Part shown: piece after piece, positions 60,834 to 64,000 of the stretch
Numbering within the stretch: position 1 is the first letter of the stretch
How the letters are laid out: each line of letters starts with the position of its first letter
DNA from: Acidobacteria bacterium AB60
GTDB taxonomy: Bacteria; Acidobacteriota; Terriglobia; Terriglobales; Acidobacteriaceae
Direction of reading: 5' to 3'
Length of the DNA: 64,000 nucleotides
Assembly: GCA_008682415.1 (NCBI GenBank)
Contig: VANK01000003.1
Location: 496,001 to 560,000 of the forward strand
Made by a program: the position numbers and the translations under genes
Notes under the pieces: generated by a model
What the model saw: only the letters and a program-made list of their open reading frames with translations
Told to the model about the DNA's origin: nothing
Databases searched by the model: none

Positions 60834-62268
60834 CTATGCGGTCACGCGATGACGCAGCGCGGCGGGTTCAGTCTTCGCGGCGAGGTACTCGTTGATGGCG
60901 GCAGCAGCCTGGCGCCCTTCCGCAATCGCCCAGACAACGAGGGACTGACCGCGGCGCATATCGCCCGCTGCGAAGATGCCATCGACGGACGTCTTGAAGT
61001 TCGTGGTCGCGACGTTGCCGCGGCCGTCCACCGCAAGCCCGAGCTGTTCGATCATGCCATTGCGTACCGGCCCCAGGAACCCCATGGCAAGCAGCACAAG
61101 ATCGACATCGAGGGTGAACTCCGTTCCGGGGATGGGCTCGAACTTGGGCGGGGCCCCCACGCGCAAAGCGTGAAGCTGTTTGACGTTTCCGTGCTCGTCG
61201 CCGGTGAACTTGATGCTGTTGATGCTCCAGTCGCGAATACCGCCCTCTTCGTGCGCGCTCTCGGTGCGCAGTTGAAGAGGCCAGAGCGGCCAGGGCGTGG
61301 ACGCGGCGCGAGTCTCAGGCGGCTTGGGCATGATCTCAAACTGATGCACGCTCTTTGCGCCCTGGCGATGGCTGGTGCCGAGACAATCGGCGCCGGTATC
61401 GCCGCCGCCGATAATGACCACGCGTTTGCCTGCTGCACTGATGGCCACGGACGGATCGATCTGATCGCCTTCGCAGCGCTTGTTCTGCTGGGGCAGGAAC
61501 TCCATCGCGAAGTGGATGCCCTTGAGCTCGCGGCCTTCGATGGTCAGGTCGCGCGGGTGTTCTGCTCCACCAGTCAGCAGGATGGCGTCATAGTGGCTGG
61601 TGAGCGTCTCGACGGGCACGTTCACGCCCACGTGCGCATTGGTGACAAACGTGACGCCCTCGGCCTTCATCTGTTGGATGCGCCGGTCGATCACATGCTT
61701 TTCGAGCTTGAAGTTGGGGATGCCGTAGCGGAGAAGACCGCCGATGCGATCATTCTTCTCGTAGACGGTGACGGAATGGCCGGCGCGGCGAAGCTGCTGC
61801 GCGGCGGCAAGACCGGAGGGACCGCTGCCGACCACGGCCACGCGCTTGCCGGTGTTGTGCTCTGGCGGTTCGGGCTTGATCCAGCCTTCGTCCCATGCAC
61901 GGTCTACGATGCTGCGCTCCATCAGTTTGATGGAGACGGGCGGCTGATCGATGCCCAGTACGCATGAGGCCTCGCATGGAGCGGGGCAGATGCGGCCGGT
62001 GAACTCGGGAAAGTTGTTGGTGGCGTGCAGGCGGCGGACCGCAGCTTCCCAGCGGCCGTTGTAGGCAAGGTCGTTCCAGTCGGGGATCAGGTTGTTGACC
62101 GGGCAACCGGTGTGGCAGAAGGGAACGCCGCAGTCCATGCAGCGCGCGCCCTGCTGGCGCTGCTTTTCCTCAGGGAAGGGCTCGTAGATCTCGAACCAAT
62201 CCTTGATGCGTTCCTCCGGTTTGCGGCGTGTGGGCTGCTCGCGCTCAATCTCAAGAAAGCCGGTAACT

Positions 62269-62276
<8 letters not shown>
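60834..62276 (-). CDS. gltD: Glutamate synthase (NADPH) small subunit
   Basis: The beta subunit passes electrons from NADPH to the large subunit. The N-terminal cysteine cluster C46-x2-C49-x4-C54-x3-C58 ([15 protein letters not shown]) coordinates iron-sulfur centres. The FAD motif is [14 protein letters not shown], and the NADPH motif is [13 protein letters not shown]. The C-terminal [20 protein letters not shown] closes FAD binding. Length 480 is normal. The ATG overlaps the last eight bases of gltB (ATGGGTAA), so expression is coupled. Confidence 0.96.

Positions 62277-64000
<1,724 letters not shown>

Overview
The window looks like a chromosomal segment of a GC-rich member of the Acidobacteriota, probably class Terriglobia. 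This is inferred from family content, not from any marker gene. It carries a PadR regulator next to a large two-unit MacB/FtsX-like permease of the type named acidobacterial duplicated orphan permease (ADOP), a VWFA-related acidobacterial secreted protein, CadC-like winged-helix/TPR regulators, many secreted proteins with carboxypeptidase-regulatory or Ig-like domains, and short dispersed repeats of the kind common in that group. No rRNA, tRNA, CRISPR array, complete insertion sequence or prophage was seen.

Layout. 1-9.3 kb: a truncated osmoprotectant-type ABC ATPase, a DoxX-like membrane protein, accA, a CPBP-like membrane protein, a BamE-like secreted protein, a 59-residue zinc ribbon with a clear terminator, a VWA protein, pyrF and a TPR protein. 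9.4-22.4 kb: a PspC/zinc-ribbon protein overlapping an alpha/beta hydrolase, lysA, an orphan DUF433 protein, a type-B carboxylesterase, a peptidoglycan-binding protein, a DegP/HtrA protease, an M28 peptidase, a DUF1080 protein, a repeat-rich patch with one orphan gene, a DHFR-like reductase, a phosphofructokinase with pyrophosphate-type signature residues and a small membrane protein. 23-33.7 kb: a giant beta-helix/Ig surface protein, ADOP permease plus PadR with a candidate operator, a CadC/TPR regulator divergent from a small secreted protein, and an SDR-fold protein lacking the usual catalytic residues.

34-42.7 kb: miaB and its DUF151 neighbour, then a run of uncharacterised secreted proteins in one orientation. 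In that run, members of one HEAT-repeat family are present as an intact gene, a frameshifted relic and a shorter fragment. 42.8-52.8 kb: a multi-PAS histidine kinase, a LytS-type kinase, a STAS protein, an MFS transporter, a transglutaminase-like protein and a secreted protein with an internal duplication. 53.1-64 kb: a translationally coupled histidine-degradation operon hutF-hutU-hutI-M20 deacylase (no hutH or hutG in the window), a PYROXD2-like oxidoreductase, a universal stress protein, and gltD-gltB (gltB runs off the right edge).

Whole-window observations. Base composition of the + strand switches from C-rich (left) to G-rich (right) irrespective of gene direction, with the change inside miaB near 34.8-35.0 kb. 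Degenerate tandem heptanucleotide arrays occupy four intergenic gaps, three of them directly after stop codons. The least explained block is the secreted-protein cluster at 36.3-42.7 kb.
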